Below are positions 39,823-48,846 of a stretch of DNA of 64,000 bases, in pieces. This stretch comes from Bombyx mori (lineage: Eukaryota > Arthropoda > Insecta > Lepidoptera > Bombycidae), in assembly GCF_030269925.1 (NCBI RefSeq), contig NC_085135.1, forward strand, positions 3,224,753-3,288,752, given 5' to 3'. Each line of letters begins with the position of its first letter. The stretch's first letter is position 1. A program made the translations under genes and the position numbers. Under the pieces are notes generated by a model that saw only the letters and a list, made by a program, of their open reading frames with translations, made no database searches and was not told the origin of the DNA.

Positions 39823-42800
39823 CTATTTCTTGCTTTTAATTAAGTTCTCTGTGTCCATATAGTTCAATGTAAGCAACCATTTTTTCACTAGTGGTTTAGC
39901 TTGCCTAACCGTTTTGTGCTTTAGGTTTTCATTACAATGTCTAATAACCGCGTTATAAATATAGATCTTAGCAACATCTTGAAATAGATGTTTTTGGATA
40001 GATGGTAATTTTGTAGCTGTCAAAGTTACAGGTAATTTGTAAACCCTGCGTTTAATCAAGGAATCGTACATTCCAGAAGAGAGCACCGCTCTATGTATCA
40101 ATAAAAATATTTTTAAAATGAATAACTGACGCACGTTGAGAACTTGACTTTCCCTGTAAACGCGTTCTGTAGAGTACCTTCGAGGTTTATTTAGTATCAC
40201 CTTTAACACTGAACGCTGAGCTCTTTCTAATTCAATTAGCACAGTTTTTGAGGCAGATCCCCAACAGATGATACAGTACATTAATAGGGATTGGCATAGT
40301 GCGAAATATACGGACTTGAGAGTATCAAAACTAGCCACGTCACGTAGATTCTTCATGACGTATACACATCTTCTGATTCGACCAGATAACTCCCGAATAT
40401 GTGTCTTGAAAGACAGCTTTTCATCCACTATGACGCCAAGATACTTTATTTCATTAACTCTTGCAATCTCCTTGCAATCACACGATGGATCAAATCCATC
40501 GCAAACGTGTATTTTAATACTCGTAGATGCTGAAGCAGACATTGAGGTTTTGCAAAAACAGATGCTTTTCCTTGTATTCAGTGTCAAAAGATTACATTGT
40601 AGCCATTTCTGTACTTTGGACATTCCCGCCTCAGCAATAGAATGAGCATCATGCCATGTTGATCCGCTAAATATAATTGCTGTGTCATCCGCATAACACA
40701 GAATGTCTGCGTTTGTTAAAGAAAGTTCAAAAATATCATTAATATATAATATAAACAAGGTAGGCCCCAGAATACTACCTTGCGGGACACCATATTGGTT
40801 TGTCTGTAGTCCACTAATTATAGATCCGACCTTAACACACTGTTTTCGTTCCATTAAATAGCTAGTGAACCAATTTAGAGCGATTCCGCGTATGCCTAAA
40901 GTATCTAACTTCTTTAGTAAACTTGGTACGGAGACAGTATCAAATGCCTTTGTTAAATCAAGGAATACGCCAATACAGAATTTTTTCTCACTTAGTTTTG
41001 ACGACACTACAGTTTTTAATAATGATACAGCATCCTCAGTAGACTTCCCCTTACAAAACCCAAACTGTCTGTCAGAAATGAGATTTCGAGATTTTATGAA
41101 TTCAGTCAGTCTTATATTTACCAATCCTTCGAGTAACTTGGAAAAAATACACAAGAGTGAAATAGGGCGGTAGTTATCCACTTTATTTTTAGGTCCACTT
41201 TTATATATCGGGAAAACTAACGCTGTCTTCCAAGCATCTGGAAAAGTTCCCGCTTCAAAACTACCGTTGAAAATAAACTACCGTTAAGGGCTGAAGCAAT
41301 TCGTCTTTAATATTTTTGATTAAAGAGTTATTTATTGCATCGATACCTGGTGCTTTATCATTAGAAAGATTTTTAATGAGAGCTTCGACTTCTCTGTGAT
41401 CTGTAGGTTGCATGAAAAAGGAGTCAGCTGCCGTACGGGAGATTTTTACAGCACTCGCCAATTCGCATTCAGACTTTGACAAATCCTGTAGTATTTTATC
41501 TGCCAGTGTTTGTCCAACGGTTGAGAAGTGGGTATTACACATTTCAATGGATTCCGATATATCATGACTGCCTTCCAATGACAATAGTTCAGTGTTTTCA
41601 GTTTTAGTTCATCAGTTAGTCTTCATATTGCATATTGTTTTAATAGTTGTCCAAAGTTTTTTCGGATTCTTTTTAGATTTTTCCAACTCGGCTGTTTCAT
41701 ACTCTGCCTTTAGCTTACGCAACAAAGATATGAAAAATTTTCGATATCGAGTAAAAATAAGCTGTAGATTCTCATTATTTGGATTATTTCGAGCTTGCAT
41801 ATGAAGTTTGTCACGATGGCGCATGCACCGCATAATTCCTGGAGAAATCCAGGGTTTCAAATAATATTTAGAACGAGACACTTTTAGAGTGCGTGAATGC
41901 TTTTCGAGAATATCCGATAAAACCTTGGTGAATACATCATTTGCTTTGTTAATATCTTTAAAGGAACACAACTCTGACCAATCTACAGATTTGAGCTCTT
42001 CCTTAATAGCTACGATATTTCTTTTTAGTATAAATCGATCAGGTTTTTTCACTTTATCCCTGCCTAGGTTTATTCCAATCATTGCCATGTAATGGTCAGT
42101 AATCGAACTTTTACACACAACACCAGTAATACAAGTATGATTTATGTCTTTCACATATATGTGGTCAAGGCATGCAGACTCTCGAGTGGGCTTAGTTATA
42201 GCTGATAGAAACCCATTTTCTGCCATGAAGGATACGTATTCAAGAGACTGCGCATTCGGTAAGGTATCTAGTATATTGATATTAAGGTCTCCAGCTATGA
42301 TTATAAGTTGGTTACCTAAGCCTTGTACGCAATTATCTAATGTGGTAAGAAAATTATCCAAGTTTCTATAAGAGGGTGAACGATAGATGCCTAGAACTAC
42401 TATGGACTCAGATAGTTGAATCTGTAAGCAATCTGCTTCCTCGATTAGAGGTTCCGACACAGTAACATTCCATGAACATTTGACATAAGTGACTACGCCA
42501 CCATTTTGATTACTGCATTTAGTGGTATGGTAAGCATTATATCCCGGCAACTGTGGAACAATTGTAGTTTCATTTAACCAACACTCTGTAAGTATTATAA
42601 TATCGTAATGGATATTTAGTCTAGACAAATGTACAAGAAATTGATCAAAGTTTCTCCTAATGCTTCTAATATTAAAAGTTAACACCCTAAAGTTACGATT
42701 TTTCAAAAATAGACTTTTACAATGCTCCGGTTCATCTATGACCTGACAATCGATTTGGATCGAATCCAAGTCTCCGTCAATGTCATCATTTATATCCATG

Positions 42801-42853
42801 TGTAATAAAAAACATTCCAAATACGCAAAGAAATGTTCACCATTAGCATACAA
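39823..42853 (-). pseudogene. CR1-group ORF2 with two lesions
   Basis: Endonuclease from ATG 42853: NFRVLTFNIRSIRRN, ILTECWLNET, IIIAGDLNINIL, TDHYMAMIG. At 41609-41614 two TGA codons interrupt it, while the downstream frame (TENTELLSLEGSHD) is the same. A 17-bp tandem duplication at 41258-41291 then shifts frame. The RT follows to 39823: NYRPISLLCIFSKLLE, QFGFCKGKSTEDAV, DLTKAFDTVSV, GVPQGSILGPTLFILYIND and the active site CYADDTAIIFS. The C-terminus is complete. Core residues are conserved, so the copy is only lightly decayed. Confidence 0.85.
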
Positions 42854-43207
42854 TGCAGCGCCATTAATAGCATTAATTGTATATTTACATCGGAATCATT
42901 TAAATGATCATATGTACGGAAAATATTATTCTCAAATATAAGTAAAATCACTGGAAGTAAAACAAATCCCACAAGCAAAGACCATAAAGAACTGTGATCT
43001 ATATACAATTTTTCCAAGTTATACAGAGTACAAATATATAGTAAACATACGTAATCCAAATTAAACACTAAAGCTCTAGCAAGACAATCAGTGAAATGAG
43101 CTATACACACACTAATTATACTGTTTATACATAACGAGAAGAAACAGAGAAGGTAGTAAAAAAGAATATGCTCCTTAGTTTGCACCACTGGATTATCACA
43201 CAGGCTG
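42854..43207 (-). other. ORF1-ORF2 spacer holding a hydrophobic open frame
   Basis: Between ORF1 and ORF2 of the CR1-group LINE, a 224-codon frame (43464-42790) covers the spacer and overlaps both neighbours. It predicts several hydrophobic runs (SLWSLLVGFVLLPVILLIF, LMLLMALHCMLMV). AT-rich DNA often yields such frames by chance, so I do not call it a gene. Confidence 0.3.
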
Positions 43208-44227
43208 TTATACCTCGATATTGTTACATCCGACAGTAGTTTTCGTGTTAGCAAATAACCGATCCAGATCACTTTGGCCTCGCAGTTGCACTGCTGCATT
43301 CCCCTCACGCCGCCTGACATATATAGCGCCACGGTTACACCAACAATAAGCGTACCCTTCTTTCTTCGCTCTATTTCTAGCATCTCGAAATAAGATTCTA
43401 TTTTCTTTAGTAAGCCTCTCATTGAAATATATATTTTGTGGTGTTCCAGGGGCATCCAAGTCATTACTTTTTATATTCCTACGTGATTTAGATGCTTTTA
43501 GTATTTCGTCACGCTTAGATCTACGCAGCAAACGAACAACAATTGGTCGCGGCATCCTATTTTGAAGTTCAGTTAAGCTAGGAGGAACTGCAGAACGGCG
43601 AGGCCCCACCCTAGTGATCCAGTCTACATCTTTCTCATCCAGTTCGACACCCAGCTTCTTAGTTGCAAGCTGAAAAGTATGTTGCAAATTCTCTGCTGGA
43701 GACTCCGGGATTCCAATCAACTCAATTTCATTTAACAGAATATTTTGAGCCTGTATGTTTATATCACTTTGTATTTGAGATACCGCCGATTTAAGATTCG
43801 TGAACTCAAGATCCCGTTTCTCTAGGTACTTCATACGGGTATCGTTGGCCTCAATTTTGGCCATAAGTTCTTCCATACGGTGATGAGAGTAATTTAAGGA
43901 TTGAGTTACCTCTTCTAGTCTCATACTTATTTTACAAAGTTCCTCTGTCAGTCTTTTTATGTCATCTTTACTGTTCTCTGCAGTGGGCTCCTTCTTACGA
44001 GTCGTTATATTTTGGCCGTCATATGTACCTCTTATAGGAGTAAGACTGTTATCACCTCCTTTTTTGTGTGCAGCACAACAATCAGGACACTTCCAAATCT
44101 TTTTTCGATCTACAGGAACCAGAGAGATGTCTATACAGAGAGGACAGAAAATTTTCGTACAAGATGAGCTGGTACAACGAATAGAACCTAATTCTTTCGT
44201 TACCTTTAGACAACCGGCGCACTTCAT
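43208..44227 (-). CDS. CR1-group ORF1: PHD finger, coiled coil, FP25-like domain
   Basis: 339 residues from the ATG at 44227; earlier in-frame residues are less likely because MKCAGC starts the finger. Residues 3-50 are a PHD-like Cys/His array (CAGC, CTSSSC, FCPLC, WKCPDCCAAH). Residues about 80-165 form a coiled coil (LTEELCKISMRLEEVTQSL). Residues about 200-325 resemble the baculovirus FP25-like/L1-type domain found in many LINE ORF1 proteins (RPIVVRLLRRSKRDEIL, YFNERLTKENRILFRDARN, CWCNRGAIYVRR). PHD fingers are known in CR1-group ORF1 proteins. The frame is intact. It is expected to bind element RNA and form multimers. Confidence 0.8.
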   Translation of the reverse strand: MKCAGCLKVTKELGSIRCTSSSCTKIFCPLCIDISLVPVDRKKIWKCPDCCAAHKKGGDNSLTPIRGTYDGQNITTRKKEPTAENSKDDIKRLTEELCKISMRLEEVTQSLNYSHHRMEELMAKIEANDTRMKYLEKRDLEFTNLKSAVSQIQSDINIQAQNILLNEIELIGIPESPAENLQHTFQLATKKLGVELDEKDVDWITRVGPRRSAVPPSLTELQNRMPRPIVVRLLRRSKRDEILKASKSRRNIKSNDLDAPGTPQNIYFNERLTKENRILFRDARNRAKKEGYAYCWCNRGAIYVRRREGNAAVQLRGQSDLDRLFANTKTTVGCNNIEV

Positions 44228-44426
44228 TTTTAATTTAATTCGACTGAAAGTGTGTATAGTCAAGCAATTGATCCGTTTCCCTCACAGAGACAAACACGGT
44301 ATGATTTCTCTCAAGACTGTTCTGCGTTACTAATCTTTGCCAAAGACGTCACAGTTTCGATTTAGTGCATCGTATAATGCACCTTACGCCTTATCTATAA
44401 ATCACACACTGTAGTTTAATTTTATA

Positions 44427-46813
44427 TTATATATAAGGTTTCGTTCGATTTTTATGGATAATGTCACATTTTCCATTGATATAAATCTTTACATTAGTTC
44501 CTAAATCTTCTATCACTGAATATGGTCCTTTGTATAATTCTGTTAATTTATTTCCTGTTTCATTCTTAATTAAGACTAAGTCATCTTTATTATAACTAAC
44601 ACTGTTAACATTTTTATCGTAATTATATTTCCTATTTAACTTATTATCTAACAATTGTTGTTTGGCATCTCTTTGCGACACCTGTAATCTATATCTTAAT
44701 TCTAACATATAATTATCTGGATTATATAGTGGATCCACTGTATCTCTTAAATTACTAGGGATGTTACATTGTTTTCCGAACACTAATTCGAAAGGTGTAT
44801 ATTTTGTAGATGTGTGTACAGACGTATTATAGGCAAAACACCAATACTGGAGCCAGTGACTCCATGTTTCTGGCTGTCCATCGCACTGTATTCTCAAGAA
44901 GGCGGCAAGGTGTTTATGCATATTTTCCAAACTACCTATAGATTGGTGATGATAAGCGGTCGAGTGTAACTTAGTTATCTGTAACAATTTACATACCTCT
45001 TCCATCGTTTTTGAAGTAAACTCCGCTCCTCGATCAGTAGTTATGACCTTAGGTATTCCATAACGAAGTATAAAATTATTTACAAAAACCTTAGCCACAC
45101 TTACCGTGTCTTTACGTTGTAGCGGGAACGCTTCGATGTATTTCGTAAGTTCGCATTGAATTGTGAGAATGTAATTGTATCCTTCGACGTCAGTGTCCAT
45201 GGGTCCGACAATATCGAGATAAATTTTTTCGAATGCGGTATTGGCTGTTGTTGTGATAATCATTGGTTCCTTAATGTTTTTAGAGTATTTAATTTTCTGA
45301 CATGTACTACACTTTCTAACATACTCTTTAACGCTATTCTCTAGACCTGGCCAGTAATATTTTCGTTTTATATTATTAACCATACGACGGACACCCGCGT
45401 GTCCACTCGTTGGCAGCAAATGAAAATCATTTAATATGATAGTCTTTTCATCTTTGTCGACAATTCTTCTAACATTCTTTAATATGTTTATTCGTGGTCC
45501 GGACCACATTTCTCTACTTTGTATTTCATTCAATAATTTCTTTATAAATATCGCGTCACTTTCTGTTTTTATTAAACATATTTCTTTTACATTTATTTCA
45601 TTACAAAAATCACTTAACATATCAGCAAATTCGTCTCGCGAGATCTGCTGCTTATAATTAAGGTTTATGTATATTATATAATTACTTGGTACGTACGCAA
45701 AACATTCTTTTTCTTTCGTTATTTTTTTATTCATTCTAAGTTTGTCTAATTTTTTTCCTTCAATAAATCTCATTTCAACAAAATCGCTAGGAATTCTAAA
45801 TATTTCTCCTATCCTTGGTTGATCAGGCCTTGGAATTTGAGATGAAATATTTGGAGCCCTAGTTTTTTCACTGACACTACCTGTACTACTAACTTCCTTT
45901 TCCTGTTCTTCTAACTTTTTCTTTTGTGCTCTTGTGAGAACTAAAATTGACTCGTTAAAATTCTTAAGTTCGTCCGATGTTATGGTCACCCTAGTCAATG
46001 CGTCTGCAACGCAGTTATCTTTTCCACGAATGTAAACAACCTTATAATCATATTCTTCTAATTTTAATCTAAATTTTATTAGACGACTCGAGGGATCCTT
46101 CATGCCAAATAAATATATTAATGGCTTATGGTCGGACATTATGGTAAAACTTTTTCCAAAAAGATACGGTCTAAAATATTTAACGCTCCATACAATTGCT
46201 AACAACTCCTTTTGGATAGTAGGATAATTTACTTCTGCTTTGTTTAGGGGTCGACTAGCGTATGCAACCGGACGCATATCTTTGTTACATAAAACTGAAC
46301 CTATGGCAATACCAGAAGCATCTGTTTGTAGTATAAATTCATTGTCATTGGAGAAATCGGGATACTGTAAAATAGGTGGGGAAATCAAAGCTTGTTTTAA
46401 ATGTTCAAAGGCTTGCTTGCATTCTAACGTCCAATTGAAAGTTTCATGTTTTCTACATAGTCTATTTAACGGTATGTTGGCAAAATATGGTATGAATTTC
46501 CTGTAATAATTGCAAAAAGCGACAAAACGTCGTACTTCATCCGAGTTCTGTGGTTCCGGGTAATTTTTTAGTACTCAAATTTTTTCGGGGTCGGGACTAA
46601 CACCCTCTGCTGAAACTACATGTCCTAAATATAATAATTCTTTTTTTAGAAAGTCACATTTCAGGGGATTAACTTTTAAATTCACTTTTCTTAATCTGTC
46701 AAAAACTTCTATTAAATTCTTATTATGGCAATCTATTGAACGTCCAAATACAATAATATCATCCATATATATAAAAGCCTTTTCGTACGTTAGACCGGAT
46801 AATGCTATAGACA
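44427..46813 (-). pseudogene. Gypsy pol, 3' part (RT palm to integrase)
   Basis: It continues the RT from 51975 after the Jockey C insertion: IYMDDIIVFGRS active site, LGHVVSAEGVSP, then a TGA at 46575-46577 in the same frame. Next come the RNase H (TDASGIAIGSVL, IQKELLAIVW, SDHKPLIYLFG, NCVADALTR), a linker, the integrase finger (TSGHAGVRRM, CSTCQKIK) and the core (YLDIVGPMD, TTDRGAEFTSK, YHHQSIGSLENMH with the final Glu). The C-terminal domain ends HKNRTKPYI at TAA 44427. Apart from Jockey C and one TGA, pol would be a single frame of about 1,220 codons. No env or 3' LTR follows; a CR1-group LINE begins. Confidence 0.85.
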
Positions 46814-47220
46814 CCATTTTTTCCGATAGAGGCACCCGTCACGTGCGGACGTGCTCATCGTCCACTCGATCGTCCGGTCTTTGTTCGCCCGGCTTTTGTT
46901 AGCCCGGCCATTGTTCGCGCGGCCTGTGTTCGTGATACATCTGCCGACCAAGTGTGTTTCCTGGAAGCTTTTATTTGTTTTGTTTTAGTTATTTTTGTGT
47001 TCGTGGAACATTTGCCGACAAAGTGTTTTCCTGCAAGTATTTATTTGTTTTGCTTCTTTTTGTAATTTCTGTTTTGTTGTGCTTTTTCTTTGTCCTGTAG
47101 TAATCGCGCCGCATTGCCACCTGTGTTCAATAGAACCGCTCAGGTCCGAGAAGTTGGGGCCTCGCCGCAAGGCGAGTGTTTTCAAGACCCGGGGCCGCCC
47201 CACCTGGGTACTCAGCGATC
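46814..47220 (+). promoter_or_regulatory. 5' UTR of Jockey C
   Basis: It has the same plan as copy B. CACCCGTCACGTGCGGACGT lies near the start. Two repeat units with a 71-bp period (46925 and 46996) share TGTGTTCGTG and TGCCGAC. The module GGGGC, CTCGCC-GCAA-GGCGAG, CCCGGGGC-CGCCCC-ACCTGGG lies at 47156-47208, just before the ATG at 47221. Confidence 0.6.
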
Positions 47221-48843
47221 ATGGACGCTGTATTCGTGGAATTCCTCCGACTTCGTCACCCACAGCTCGCCTCAGAGTTTCTGGCTTTCAAGGCCAATCA
47301 CACTGCGAGCTCTCTCGAAGACTCCGCCGTGCTCGCTGCTCCTGCGTCGCCTGTACCTGCGTGCAAAGCGTCTACATCGAGCACCGCAGCCTCCGTCGTG
47401 CCTGCCGTTCCCGCGTCGCCTATACTGGCGAGTAAAACTACTGCGTCGTCCGCCGTGGCCACCGTTCCAGCAGCGCGATCATCCGCGGCCTCCGTCGCGC
47501 CCTCCAAAACTCCTGCTTGTAGGTCACCTGCGCCCGCCTCCTCGTCCTCCGACTCTGACTCGGAGATGGAGGTCGACCTCGCCCCCGCCTCATCGACGGA
47601 TGGATTCACCCTGGTACAAAAGGGTAAGAAGCGTGCCGCGGAGTCTCGAGCTCTCGCGGCCGCTAAAATTAGCAAAGCCGCGAACGCGTCGCGCCCCCGC
47701 CCTCAGACTCCCGTTGCGCCTCCAGCCCGTGCCACTCCGTCGCCGCGACCGGTGGTGCAATCTAAAACTCAGACCCCTCCCCCGGTTATCCTTCAAGAGA
47801 AGGCAGCTTGGGACCGAGTTTCCCTGGCCCTTAAGGCCAAAAATATTAATTTTGCCAGCGCCCGTAATCTCGCCAACGGGATTCAAATAAAAGTAACGAC
47901 ACCCGACGACCATAGGGCCCTCTCAAGTTACCTCCGAAAGGAGCGTATAAGTTTCCACACTTATACGCTCCAGGAGGAGCGCGAACTCCGCGTTGTCATA
48001 CGTGGAATCCCGAAGGAGCTAGATGCCGATCTCGTCAAGGCAGATCTGATAGAACAAGGCCTACCAGTAAATTCCGTGCACCGCATGCACACCGGCCGCG
48101 GTAGGGAGCCATACAATATGGTTTTAGTCGCCCTCCAGCCTACCCCTGAGGGTAAGCAAATTTTTAACATTCGGACCGTCTGTAGGCTCTCCGGTATTGC
48201 CGTCGAAGTCCCCCATAAAAAAGGCACTCCTAGTCAGTGCCATAACTGCCAACTGTACGGGCACTCTTCCCGTAACTGTCACGCGCGCCCCCGATGTGTT
48301 AAGTGTTTGGGCGATCACGCCACGGCCCTCTGCGCTCGCGACCAAAAAACCGCGACGGAACCGCCTAGCTGTGTCCTGTGCCGAACACAAGGTCACCCCG
48401 CGAACTACCGTGGATGCCCCCGAGCTCCAAAAATAAATCGCCGCGTCGCCCGTCAAAACCGCCTCCGAGCTTCCGGCCCAGACATCAAAGCCACGGTACC
48501 CTCTGTGCCGAAGGCTAAGCCTGCTTTCGTGCCGGCGTCGGTGCCCAGCGTCTCGGCTTGGGCTAAACCGTTGCCGTACACGAACACGGCTACAACTCTC
48601 TCCCCCGCGACTCGTCCCACCCCCGCGATACGTCCCTCCCCCGCGACCTGCCCTCCGACCGCGTCCGAAAATCTCGCTCTAGCGATCGACTTTTTTCAGT
48701 CGATCAACTTTGAGCGTGTTAACGCTTTGGATGACGCCATTCGCGCCGCCTCCACTGCACAACATTTCATCGCCGTTGTGCAAGAATACGCTGACGTATA
48801 CGCGTCGTTAAATACGTACGTCCTCCCCTCACTCCGCCGGTAA
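47221..48843 (+). CDS. Jockey C ORF1 (RNA-binding, gag-like)
   Basis: 540 residues from ATG 47221. Same plan as copy B: Ala/Ser-rich N-terminus, acidic SDSDSEMEVD near 110-120, KKGKKRAAES-like basic patch, and the PRE_C2HC region (GIQIKVTTPDDHRALSSYLR, VVIRGIPKELDADL). Three zinc knuckles follow (CHNCQLYGHSSRNC, CVKCLGDHATALC, CVLCRTQGHPANYRGC). The C-terminus is Pro-rich and then helical. It differs from copy B at scattered positions only, mostly in the N-terminal third. ORF1 of Jockey LINEs coats the transcript and accompanies ORF2 to the target. The stop TAA at 48841-48843 lies 3 bases before the ORF2 ATG, which suggests stop-restart translation. Confidence 0.92.
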   Translation: MDAVFVEFLRLRHPQLASEFLAFKANHTASSLEDSAVLAAPASPVPACKASTSSTAASVVPAVPASPILASKTTASSAVATVPAARSSAASVAPSKTPACRSPAPASSSSDSDSEMEVDLAPASSTDGFTLVQKGKKRAAESRALAAAKISKAANASRPRPQTPVAPPARATPSPRPVVQSKTQTPPPVILQEKAAWDRVSLALKAKNINFASARNLANGIQIKVTTPDDHRALSSYLRKERISFHTYTLQEERELRVVIRGIPKELDADLVKADLIEQGLPVNSVHRMHTGRGREPYNMVLVALQPTPEGKQIFNIRTVCRLSGIAVEVPHKKGTPSQCHNCQLYGHSSRNCHARPRCVKCLGDHATALCARDQKTATEPPSCVLCRTQGHPANYRGCPRAPKINRRVARQNRLRASGPDIKATVPSVPKAKPAFVPASVPSVSAWAKPLPYTNTATTLSPATRPTPAIRPSPATCPPTASENLALAIDFFQSINFERVNALDDAIRAASTAQHFIAVVQEYADVYASLNTYVLPSLRR

Positions 48844-48846
48844 TCA

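Larger units (their letters stand above)
39420..44426 (-). mobile_element. CR1-group LINE with PHD-type ORF1
   Basis: On the minus strand: a 5' region (from about 44400), ORF1, a spacer, ORF2, and a 3' UTR (39822-39443) ending in AATAAAG and a TTA repeat (39419-39442). The ORF1 PHD finger and the RT type place it in the CR1 group. It abuts a gypsy pol stop at 44427. Confidence 0.8.
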
